Part shown: piece by piece, positions 6,288 through 12,436 of the stretch | Layout of the letters: each line of letters starts with the position of its first letter | Numbering within the stretch: the stretch's first letter is position 1 | DNA from: Pseudomonadota bacterium | GTDB taxonomy: Bacteria; Desulfobacterota; Anaeroferrophillalia; Anaeroferrophillales; Tharpellaceae | Assembly (NCBI GenBank): GCA_015486505.1 | Contig: WFRP01000089.1 | Coordinates: forward strand, 1-13,321 | Length of the DNA stretch: 13,321 nt | Direction: 5' to 3' | The notes under the pieces: model-generated | Database searches by the model: none | The model's input: the letters and a program-made list of their open reading frames with translations, nothing else | What the model was told of the DNA's origin: nothing | Translations under genes and position numbers: made by a program

Positions 6288-6533
6288 GTACCTTACAGGT
6301 TATTTTCTGCACAAAAAAAGAGTATCTATTCAGCCAAATTTTACCCCCACTTTCTGGAGGGGGCGGGGGCGGAGAAAAACCGCGCCCGACCCCGGATTCG
6401 GCTGAATAGTTACAAAAAAGATTTAATAACCGGAAAATGTTCTGATAAGAGTACTTCTTTGCGACCAACGGATTGCCCCTGGGTGCGGGCCGTGAGGTAC
6501 CGTTTGGGTTGCGGGGATTGTTCCCGCATTAGT
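6288..6533 (-). repeat. Multi-hairpin intergenic repeat, copy B (interrupted)
   Basis: On the minus strand it starts CTAATGCGGGAAC at 6533 and carries the GCGGGA/CCCGC hairpin, GGGGCAATCCGTTGGTCGC and AAGTACTCTTATCAGAACAT. It then has a TTATTAAATCTTTTTT segment and ends in GTGCAGAAAATAACC and the 16-bp boundary motif (6303-6288). Copy D has the same ending type but without the 92-bp insert, so D shows the uninterrupted arrangement. Confidence 0.85.
6322..6413. mobile_element. 92-bp MITE with 8-bp target duplication, IS66-like ends
   Basis: The terminal inverted repeats are GTATCTATTCAGCC (6322-6335) and the complement of GTAACTATTCAGCC (6400-6413), 14 bp with one mismatch. AAAAAAGA occurs immediately outside both ends (6314-6321 and 6414-6421), an exact 8-bp direct repeat. 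Ends beginning GTAA with 8-bp duplications are features of IS66-family elements. The interior is G/C-rich with no coding capacity, so it is a non-autonomous derivative. It sits within repeat copy B. Confidence 0.85.
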
Positions 6534-6558
6534 GGTTAAACTTGATTTGCCGGATGAG

Positions 6559-7173
6559 TTACTTTATGACGATTTTTCCGGGGCGCAGGATTTTCGGGGG
6601 GGTGACGCGGGCATCAATGATGGTTGAGGGCATAGGCCTCGGGTTGTCGTTGTCGGCAATTATCAGAAGCTCGGTTCGGTTCAGGATTTCCGGGGTGATA
6701 TCCCGAACTTTCTGGGCCGGGGGCTGGGTGCTCAGGTTGGCGCTGGTTGAAATGAGCGGTGTCTCCAAAATTTGCGCCAGCTCATTTATGAACGGATGTG
6801 AAGACCAGCGAACCGCGATACTTTGCTCCGGGCCGGTTATGGCCGGCGGGAGATTTTTATGGCCGGGAAGCACCATAGTCAGCGCCCCGGGCCAATATTT
6901 ATCGGCGAGTTCCCGGGCCTTTTCGGGCCAGAGCGCCACGAGTTGCTCTGAAATCGCAAAATCTCCGACCAGGGTCGGAAAAGGTTTATCCGGCGGCCGG
7001 TTTTTTATCCGCGAAAGTTTTTCGCCCAGATTATGATTAAGCGCGTCGCCGCCGACGGCATAGAAAGTTTCGGTCGGATAGATTATTATTTCACCTCGAT
7101 TCAAGATTGTGGCAATCAGGTCGAGATTTTTTCGCTTTTCACTTTCTGCGAACGGATAATTTAAGCTTATCAT
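6559..7173 (-). CDS. tsaC: Threonylcarbamoyl-AMP synthase (Sua5/YrdC/TsaC family)
   Basis: This 204-aa single-domain protein makes threonylcarbamoyl-adenylate from threonine, bicarbonate and ATP, the first step of the t6A37 modification of ANN-decoding tRNAs. Family motifs are IIIYPTETFYAVGGDA near residues 34-49, KNRPPDKPFP (the K-x-R substrate loop, about 57-66), WPGALTMVLP (about 94-103), IAVRW and LISTSANLS. The length fits short TsaC rather than two-domain Sua5. YciO-type homologues of unknown role are an alternative. The ATG lies 9 nt after the purE stop with only GATGAG as a ribosome site, suggesting coupling to purE. The gene ends 25 bp before repeat copy B. Confidence 0.87.
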   Translation of the reverse strand: MISLNYPFAESEKRKNLDLIATILNRGEIIIYPTETFYAVGGDALNHNLGEKLSRIKNRPPDKPFPTLVGDFAISEQLVALWPEKARELADKYWPGALTMVLPGHKNLPPAITGPEQSIAVRWSSHPFINELAQILETPLISTSANLSTQPPAQKVRDITPEILNRTELLIIADNDNPRPMPSTIIDARVTPPKILRPGKIVIK

Positions 7174-7182
7174 TTAAGCTCA

Positions 7183-7698
7183 TCATCCCTTTTTAAAGCG
7201 GCGTTCCTGCAGGCGCTGATCTTTACTTTCAACCTTGGCCGTCATCTTCCGGCGGTAATCGGCAAGCCGTACGCCAATTTTCGGGTTCCCGGAAGCGAGA
7301 ATCTGCAGGGCGAAAATCGCGGCGTTGGCGGCTCCGGCTTTGCCGATGGCCATACTTGCCACCGGAATTCCGGCCGGCATCTGCACGGTGGCGAGCAGAG
7401 CGTCCATTCCCTGCAGAGCGGTGGCATTCAAGGGGATACCGATGACCGGAAGCAGGGTGTGACCGGCGACGACCCCGGCCAGATGAGCCGCAGCCCCGGC
7501 CCCGGCAATAATCACTTTGCAGCCTCTTTGCTCCGCGTCGCGCACCAGTTTCAGGGTTCGTTCCGGGGTGCGGTGCGCCGATGAAACCCGGGCCTCATAC
7601 AAAGCGTCGAAATCATCAAGCAATTGAGCCGCTTCACTCATTACATCCCAGTCGGAGTCACTGCCCATCAGGATAAGAATATCAATTTTTTCAGACAT
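7183..7698 (-). CDS. purE: N5-carboxyaminoimidazole ribonucleotide mutase
   Basis: This 171-aa enzyme converts N5-CAIR to CAIR in purine synthesis. Diagnostic motifs are MGSDSDWDVM (11-20), the SSAHRTPER active-site segment (39-47), GAGAAAHLAGVVAGHT and GMDALLATVQMPAGIPVA, all in normal order. The length is normal for PurE alone, with no fused PurK. A purK partner is not in the window. The start is 1 nt after the purD stop, making purD-purE-tsaC a tight transcription unit. The basic tail (KDQRLQERRFKKG) is a little longer than usual. Confidence 0.95.
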   Translation of the reverse strand: MSEKIDILILMGSDSDWDVMSEAAQLLDDFDALYEARVSSAHRTPERTLKLVRDAEQRGCKVIIAGAGAAAHLAGVVAGHTLLPVIGIPLNATALQGMDALLATVQMPAGIPVASMAIGKAGAANAAIFALQILASGNPKIGVRLADYRRKMTAKVESKDQRLQERRFKKG

Positions 7699-7699
7699 A

Positions 7700-8977
7700 T
7701 CAGATTCTTTTTAAGGCTTTACGGCCAATATCGGTTCGGTAATGGACACCGTCCCAGTTGATTTTAGCGACGGCATGATAAGCCTTTTCAATGGTTTTCG
7801 GGATATCTTCAGCGATGGCGGTTACCCCTAAAACGCGACCGCCGTTGGTAACGATCCGATCCGCTTCATTCCTGGCGGTGCCGGCATGAAAAACCATGAC
7901 ATCTTTTAAGCGATTGGCCAGGTTCAGGCCGGTAATCTCTTTGCCTTTCTCGTATTTACCCGGATAGCCGCCGGAAGCCATGGCGACACAGACGGCCGGG
8001 CGCTCATCCCACTCAACAATGGTTTTCGCGAGATGGCCGGTGATGCAGGCTTCAAGGATCGGAAGTAGGTCGCTTTTCAAGCGCATCAGAATCGGCTGGG
8101 TTTCCGGGTCGCCGAAGCGGGCGTTGAACTCAAGAACCTTCGGGATCCCGTCTTTGATCATCAAACCGGCGTAAAGAATCCCGCGATATTTGCGGCCGGC
8201 GGTCGACATTGCTTTAACGGTCGGGATCATAATGTCGTTCATAATCCGGCGAAAAAGACCCTCGGAGATCACCGGCGCCGGGGAGTAGGCCCCCATGCCG
8301 CCGGTGTTGTCGCCTTTATCGTCATCAAAAACCGGTTTGTGATCCTGTGAGGTTACCATCGGCACCACAATATCACCATCGGTAAAGACCAGAAATGAAG
8401 CTTCTTCACCTTCCAGAAACTCTTCGATAATAATTTCGCTGCCGGCGTCACCAAAGGCCCGGCGGCGCATGATTTTATTGATCGCGTTTTCAGCTTCTTC
8501 GACTGTTTGCGCGACCACCACCCCTTTACCGGCGGCCAGGCCGTTGGCTTTAATGACAATTGGGGCGCCGACCTTGTAGACATAGTCAATCGCGTCATCA
8601 AGATTGTCAAACGAGGCGAAATCACCGGTCGGGATATCATTATCCTTGAGCAGCTGTTTACAGAATGTTTTATTGCCCTCAATCTCGGCCGCAACCCGAC
8701 TCGGACCGAAGACCTTGAGTTCGGCTTCCTCAAAAGCGTCAACAATACCGGCAACCAACGGATCTTCAGGGCCGACGATGGTCAGATCAATCTCTTCGTT
8801 ACGGGCGAACTCAACCAGTCTGCTGATGTCATTGGCATCAATCGGGACGCAGGTTGCCAGAGCGGCGATACCGGCATTGCCGGGGGCGCAGAAGATCTGC
8901 TCGACTTTAGTGCTTTGCGAGAGTTTCCAGATTAACGCATGTTCACGGCCGCCGCCGCCAACTACTAAAAGCTTCAT
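7700..8977 (-). CDS. purD: Phosphoribosylamine-glycine ligase (GAR synthetase)
   Basis: This 425-aa cytoplasmic ATP-grasp enzyme joins glycine to 5-phosphoribosylamine to make GAR, step two of purine synthesis. The N-terminal VVGGGGREHALIWKL, IVGPEDPLVAGIVD, the ATP-grasp stretch IVIKANGLAAGKGVVVA, DDDKGDNTGGMGAYSPAP and FNARFGDPETQPILMR are all classic PurD motifs. The length is typical. GGAG lies about 8 nt before the ATG. The gene is separated from purH by 317 bp filled with repeat copies C and D, so it may have its own promoter or depend on read-through of those hairpins. Confidence 0.97.
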   Translation of the reverse strand: MKLLVVGGGGREHALIWKLSQSTKVEQIFCAPGNAGIAALATCVPIDANDISRLVEFARNEEIDLTIVGPEDPLVAGIVDAFEEAELKVFGPSRVAAEIEGNKTFCKQLLKDNDIPTGDFASFDNLDDAIDYVYKVGAPIVIKANGLAAGKGVVVAQTVEEAENAINKIMRRRAFGDAGSEIIIEEFLEGEEASFLVFTDGDIVVPMVTSQDHKPVFDDDKGDNTGGMGAYSPAPVISEGLFRRIMNDIMIPTVKAMSTAGRKYRGILYAGLMIKDGIPKVLEFNARFGDPETQPILMRLKSDLLPILEACITGHLAKTIVEWDERPAVCVAMASGGYPGKYEKGKEITGLNLANRLKDVMVFHAGTARNEADRIVTNGGRVLGVTAIAEDIPKTIEKAYHAVAKINWDGVHYRTDIGRKALKRI

Positions 8978-9294
8978 TTATTTCTCCAAATAGATTGTTT
9001 AGAAAGGACAGTTTTTAATGCGGGAATAAATCCCGCAACCCAAACAGGGCCTTGCGGCCCGCACCCAAGGGCAATCCGCTGGTCGCAAATAAGTACTCTT
9101 ATCAGAACATTTTCTTGTTTTTACAGTTGAAAAAAGCTGTCGAAAAAAACAAGAAAATAACCTGTAAGGCACTAATGCGGGAACAAATCCCGCAACCCAA
9201 ACAGGCCTTTTCGGCCCGCAAATAAGTACTCTTATCAGAACATTTTCTGATTATTAAATCTTGTTTTTTGGTGCAGAAAATAACCTGTAAGGTA
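8978..9294. other. purH-purD spacer made of repeats
   Basis: No gene is present. After about 38 bp of purD leader, the spacer consists of repeat copy C and then copy D in tandem, up to the purH stop codon. The hairpins lie directly in the path of purH-to-purD transcription. Confidence 0.75.
9016..9156 (+). repeat. Multi-hairpin intergenic repeat, copy C
   Basis: It begins TAATGCGGGAATAAATCCCGC (a hairpin), then GGGCCTTGCGGCCC (a second hairpin), CCAAGGGCAATCCGCTGG and ATAAGTACTCTTAT (a small inverted repeat). The end is a long A/T-rich hairpin: TTTTCTTGTTTTT (9110-9122) pairs perfectly with 9145-9157, with inner ACAG/CTGT. The left boundary lacks a clear 16-bp motif; the right end joins the motif that opens copy D. 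Confidence 0.85.
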
Positions 9295-9297
9295 CTA
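9157..9297 (+). repeat. Multi-hairpin intergenic repeat, copy D
   Basis: It opens with ATAACCTGTAAGGCAC (9157-9172), continues TAATGCGGGAACAAATCCCGC and closes with ATAACCTGTAAGGTAC (9280-9295) followed by TAATG. Compared with C it lacks the CCAAGGGCAATCCGCTGG segment and has a different end (TGATTATTAAATC...GTGCAG) shared with copy B. The closing motif includes the purH stop codon (TAG, complement of 9295-9297). Confidence 0.85.
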
Positions 9298-10872
9298 ATG
9301 TTTAAAGTGGCGGTTGCCGGTAAATATCATCGCCATATTATGCTCGTTGGCAGCGGTTATGGCTTCATCGTCACGGTTGGAGCCGCCGGGTTGAATGATC
9401 GCGGAAATTCCGGCTTTAGCCGCCGCGTCAATGCCATCGCGGAACGGGAAGAAAGCATCGGAGGCGAGGACAGAGCCCGCGGTTGGTACCTGAGCCTTGC
9501 TGATTGAGATATTAACAGAATCGATTCGGCTCATCTGGCCGGCGCCAACCCCGACCAGGCGGTTGTCGGCCGCCAGGACGATGGCGTTGGACTTAACATG
9601 TTTGCAGATTTTCCAGGCAAATTTCATGGTTGTGAGCTCAGCCGCCGTGGCCTCACGTTCGGAAACGGTTAACCATTTATCGCTGGAGCCCTCTTTTAAG
9701 TCACGTTCCTGCAGGAGGAAACCGCCAATAACTTTTTTGAATTCAAGGCCGCCGGGATTATAGCTTTCAAGCAGAGGTGATTCGAGCAGGCGCAAAGCCG
9801 ATTTTGCCGCCAGAATTTCACGGGCGGCCGGGCTGAAACCCGGGGCGATAACTGCCTCAAGAAAGGTTTCGGCAAGTACGGCGGCGCTCTCTTTATCAAC
9901 CTCCTGATTGATGGCGACAATGCCGCCGAAGGCGGAAACCGGATCGCAGGCCCGGGCCCGGCGGATGATTTCGGCCAAAGGATCAGTGGTTGATGAGGCT
10001 CCGCCGCAGGGGTTGGTGTGTTTGATGTAAACCGCGGCTGGTTCTTCGAATTCCTTGACCAGTTCAAAGGCGGCGTTGCTGTCAAGAATGTTGTTGAAAG
10101 AGAGTTCTTTGCCTTGGAGCTGGTGGGCATTGCCGATGCAGGGCTCGCTGATTTTACCATCTTTGTAAAAAGCGGCTCTCTGGTTGGGATTTTCACCGTA
10201 ACGCAGATCCTGAGCCTTGCGGCCCTGCCAGGTGTAGGTTTCCGGCAAAAAGTACTGTTCCAGAGGATGGGCGTCAGGGCGGGGGAAGCGTCCTAAATGG
10301 TTGGAAATCGCGGCGTCGTAAGCAGCGGTTGCCGCGAAAACCTTTTTCGCTAAAGAAAAATTGGTTTCCACGCTGACCGCGGCATTGTGAGCTTGCATTT
10401 CCTCAATAATCGGGGCATAATCATCCGGATCAATGATTACGGTGACCGCGTTATAATTTTTTGCGGCCGAGCGCAGCATCGTCGGGCCGCCGATATCGAT
10501 GTTTTCAATCGCGTCGGCAAAACTGCAGTCCGGTTTGGCAATGGTTTCAACAAAAGGATAGAGATTGACGACCACCATATCGATGGGCTCAATGTCGTAT
10601 TCTTTCATCTTGGCGATATGCTCGGGCAGGTCGCGGCGGCCTAAAAGCCCGCCGTGGATCTTGGGATGCAGGGTTTTGACCCGGCCGTCAAGCATTTCGG
10701 GAAAGCCGGTGTAATCGGAAACATCAACCACTTCCAGGCCGTGGTCGCGCAGCAGTTTCGCAGTGCCGCCGGTTGAAAGGATGCGGACGCCGGAAGCAAT
10801 CAGTTTCTGTGAAAATTCAACGATGCCGTCTTTGTTGGAGACACTTATCAGAGCTTGCTTTATTGTTGCCAT
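9295..10872 (-). CDS. purH: Bifunctional AICAR transformylase/IMP cyclohydrolase
   Basis: This 525-aa enzyme does the last two steps of IMP synthesis. The N-terminal MGS-like cyclohydrolase domain (about 1-200) shows ALISVSNKDGI, ILSTGGTAKLLRDHG and DGRVKTLHPKIHGGLL. The C-terminal transformylase domain shows LRYGENPNQRAAF (223-235), the catalytic KHTNPCG (284-290), DPVSAFGGI and the C-terminal GGSNRDDEAITAANEHNMAMIFTGNRHF. Length and order are standard. AAAGGA lies upstream of the ATG, and the 148-bp gap to the divergent amrS-like gene should contain its promoter. The last codon and TAG stop overlap the boundary motif of repeat copy D; the ending is close to the usual TGxRHFxH form, so function should be intact. 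Confidence 0.97.
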   Translation of the reverse strand: MATIKQALISVSNKDGIVEFSQKLIASGVRILSTGGTAKLLRDHGLEVVDVSDYTGFPEMLDGRVKTLHPKIHGGLLGRRDLPEHIAKMKEYDIEPIDMVVVNLYPFVETIAKPDCSFADAIENIDIGGPTMLRSAAKNYNAVTVIIDPDDYAPIIEEMQAHNAAVSVETNFSLAKKVFAATAAYDAAISNHLGRFPRPDAHPLEQYFLPETYTWQGRKAQDLRYGENPNQRAAFYKDGKISEPCIGNAHQLQGKELSFNNILDSNAAFELVKEFEEPAAVYIKHTNPCGGASSTTDPLAEIIRRARACDPVSAFGGIVAINQEVDKESAAVLAETFLEAVIAPGFSPAAREILAAKSALRLLESPLLESYNPGGLEFKKVIGGFLLQERDLKEGSSDKWLTVSEREATAAELTTMKFAWKICKHVKSNAIVLAADNRLVGVGAGQMSRIDSVNISISKAQVPTAGSVLASDAFFPFRDGIDAAAKAGISAIIQPGGSNRDDEAITAANEHNMAMIFTGNRHFKH

Positions 10873-11020
10873 AATTGAGTTCCTTTACCGGAAATGTTAA
10901 AAGGGTTAAAGCGTTTTCGATGAAAAAATCAGAGTCAGATGCAATACCCAACCAGCACTAAAAATGCAATAAAAAATTTGCTGAAAGGTGGAAATTTTAT
11001 AGTTTGAAAAGGAATTAATC
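10873..11020. promoter_or_regulatory. Divergent promoter region between purH and the amrS-like gene
   Basis: These 148 A/T-rich bp separate two divergent genes, so both promoters should be here. Ribosome sites are visible (AAAGGA for each gene). TATAGT and TTGCTG near 10979-11005 are imperfectly spaced, so no exact promoter is assigned. No convincing purine-repressor operator or riboswitch was recognised. Confidence 0.45.
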
Positions 11021-12031
11021 ATGCGGGAAGCTGAACTCTACACAAAATTGACCAAAGATCGGGTGCGTTGCGATCTCTGTGCCCATCTTTGCCATTTGCG
11101 GCCGGGACAGGCGGGGATTTGCGGGGTGCGTTACAATCATAAAGGGGTTCTCTATACCAAAGTTGCCGACCGGGTAGTCGCCACCCATGTCGATCCGGTC
11201 GAGAAAAAGCCTTTTTATCATATCCTTCCCGGCAGCAAAAGCTATTCCCTGGCGGCCGTCGGTTGTAATCTCGCTTGCCGGCACTGCCAGAATCATGAGA
11301 TTTCACAAATGCCGCGGCGTACCGGGGAAATTGCCGGGCGGCGATTAAAACCGGAGGCTCTGGTGCGGGAAGCACTCGCCACCGGTTGTAAATCATTGGC
11401 CTATACCTATACCGAACCGACAATCTATTTTGAATTAATGACGGCAACCGCGGCTTCAGGGAAGGATGCAGGTTTGTTAAATCTGATGGTCAGCAACGGT
11501 TTTTTAACCGCTGCGGCCCGGGAGCGCCTGACACCTTTGCTGCATGGGGCTAATATCGATCTTAAAGCCTGGTCGGACAGTTTCTACCGGCGGGTCTGCG
11601 GGGCCGCTGGTATGTCACCGGTGTTGGCGACGATTGCCGATTTCATCGAAAATGGAATCTGGGTTGAAGTAACGACCCTGTTGATTCCCGGTTATAATGA
11701 TAATTCGGCGGAACTTAAAGAGCTTGCCCGCTTTCTTGTGTCGCTGTCTCCCGCGATTCCCTGGCATGTTACCGGTTTTTTCCCGACTTATCGTCTGACC
11801 GGGATTGCCCCGACGCCGCCGGAAACCATTAACCGGGTCCGGGCTATCGGGCTTGAAGCCGGTTTGCAATATGTTTTTGCCGGTAATCGCCCGGGTATCG
11901 GCGGTGAGAGTACATATTGTCATAACTGTGGAGAACTGTTGATAGAACGTTACGGTTTCCGGGTGCTTAAAAACCGGATTTCCACTTCTTGCTGTCCCGC
12001 ATGCCAAACCCCGGTTGCCGGAATTTTTTAA
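11021..12031 (+). CDS. amrS: AmmeMemoRadiSam-system radical SAM enzyme (AmrS-like)
   Basis: This is a 336-aa protein. The radical SAM CxxxCxxC motif is C82-C86-C89 in VGCNLACRHCQNHEISQ, the form seen in PflA-like/AmrS proteins. The N-terminal CDLCAHLCHLRPGQAGICGVR (C17, C20, C24, C34) and the C-terminal cysteine pairs (C300, C303; C325, C328) are the extra zinc- or cluster-binding elements of the AmmeMemoRadiSam family. AYTYTEPTIYFE and the VEVTTLLIPGYND strand are also characteristic. The partners, AMMECR1-domain and Memo proteins, are absent from the window. The physiological reaction of the system is not settled. The start ATG has AAAGGA about 8 nt upstream. The gene points away from purH and ends 27 bp before repeat copy E. 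Confidence 0.88.
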   Translation: MREAELYTKLTKDRVRCDLCAHLCHLRPGQAGICGVRYNHKGVLYTKVADRVVATHVDPVEKKPFYHILPGSKSYSLAAVGCNLACRHCQNHEISQMPRRTGEIAGRRLKPEALVREALATGCKSLAYTYTEPTIYFELMTATAASGKDAGLLNLMVSNGFLTAAARERLTPLLHGANIDLKAWSDSFYRRVCGAAGMSPVLATIADFIENGIWVEVTTLLIPGYNDNSAELKELARFLVSLSPAIPWHVTGFFPTYRLTGIAPTPPETINRVRAIGLEAGLQYVFAGNRPGIGGESTYCHNCGELLIERYGFRVLKNRISTSCCPACQTPVAGIF

Positions 12032-12058
12032 CTTCTTGACTCAACTTTCTGAGTTGTT

Positions 12059-12232
12059 ATAACCTGTAAGGTACTAATGCGGGAACTATCTCCGCAACCT
12101 AATCGGGCCTTTTTGGCCCGTACCCAGGGGCACTTCCGTTGGTCGCAAATAAGTACTCTTATCAGAACATTTTCTTGTTTTTACAGTTGGAAAAGATTGT
12201 TGAAAAAAACAAGAAAATAACCTGTAAGGTAC
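12059..12232 (+). repeat. Multi-hairpin intergenic repeat, copy E
   Basis: This is the most complete copy: 16-bp motif ATAACCTGTAAGGTAC at 12059-12074, TAATGCGGGAAC, the hairpin CGGGCCTTTTTGGCCCG, CCAGGGGCACTTCCGTTGG, ATAAGTACTCTTAT, the A/T-rich hairpin 12170-12217, and the same 16-bp motif again at 12217-12232. The repeated boundary motif gives a unit of 158 bp. Palindrome P4 follows directly. Confidence 0.87.
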
Positions 12233-12257
12233 TTAATTGGTGTCAGACCCCAATTAA
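12233..12257. repeat. GGGGTCAGACCCC palindrome, copy P4
   Basis: TTAATTGG and CCAATTAA arms flank the core GGTGTCAGACCCC, which has one mismatch to the other copies. It abuts the end of repeat copy E. Confidence 0.75.
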
Positions 12258-12301
12258 TCACCCATATTTTTTCAGGACGGAATCATTCCCGCCATATAAA
12301 G

Positions 12302-12326
12302 TAAATCGGGGTCAGACCCCAATTAA
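12302..12326. repeat. GGGGTCAGACCCC palindrome, copy P5
   Basis: The core GGGGTCAGACCCC (12308-12320) has arms TAAATC and AATTAA, i.e. one arm of the P1-P3 type and one of the P4 type. It lies 44 bp from P4. Confidence 0.75.
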
Positions 12327-12396
12327 TCTCCAATTAATCTCCCTGACTATGTCTATAATGTCGGCACTTTAAATACCACGCCGCCATTAAGATGTT

Positions 12397-12413
12397 AAGT
12401 CGGGACCCGATTT
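12397..12413. repeat. Degenerate GGGGTC palindrome or weak terminator
   Basis: AAGTCGGGACCCGATTT is an inverted repeat that equals the palindrome family with the centre shortened. It lies 24 bp beyond the stop of the minus-strand gene at 12437 and could also serve as its terminator hairpin. Confidence 0.4.
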
Positions 12414-12436
12414 GCTTCAAGGCACGGAGTTGAGTG

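Larger units (their letters stand above)
6206..6558. other. Intergenic region between tsaC-like and zinc-ribbon genes
   Basis: There is no credible gene in these 353 bp. They hold repeat copy B (6288-6533), itself interrupted by a MITE (6322-6413), plus about 80 bp of leader before the zinc-ribbon gene. Short open frames here are read through repeats and lack family resemblance. Confidence 0.7.
12032..12436. other. Intergenic region between convergent genes, made of repeats
   Basis: There is no credible gene in these 405 bp. A weak hairpin (ACTCA/TGAGT) follows the amrS-like stop. Then come repeat copy E, palindromes P4 and P5, and a degenerate palindrome at 12397-12413. Apparent small open frames here only read through repeats. 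Confidence 0.7.

Noticed and set aside
6262..6468. Small minus-strand frame with a proline run
   Set aside because: It reads through the MITE and repeat copy B; the proline run is only the G/C-rich MITE interior.
8507..8935. 142-codon plus-strand frame within purD
   Set aside because: It is antisense to purD, which is unambiguous along its full length.
9016..9297. Purine or other riboswitch before purD
   Set aside because: The stems are on an element that recurs beside unrelated genes and in the opposite orientation to purD; no known aptamer core was recognised.
12139..12372. 77-codon plus-strand frame after the amrS-like gene
   Set aside because: It is composed of repeat copy E and palindromes P4 and P5; the translated sequence simply repeats those elements.
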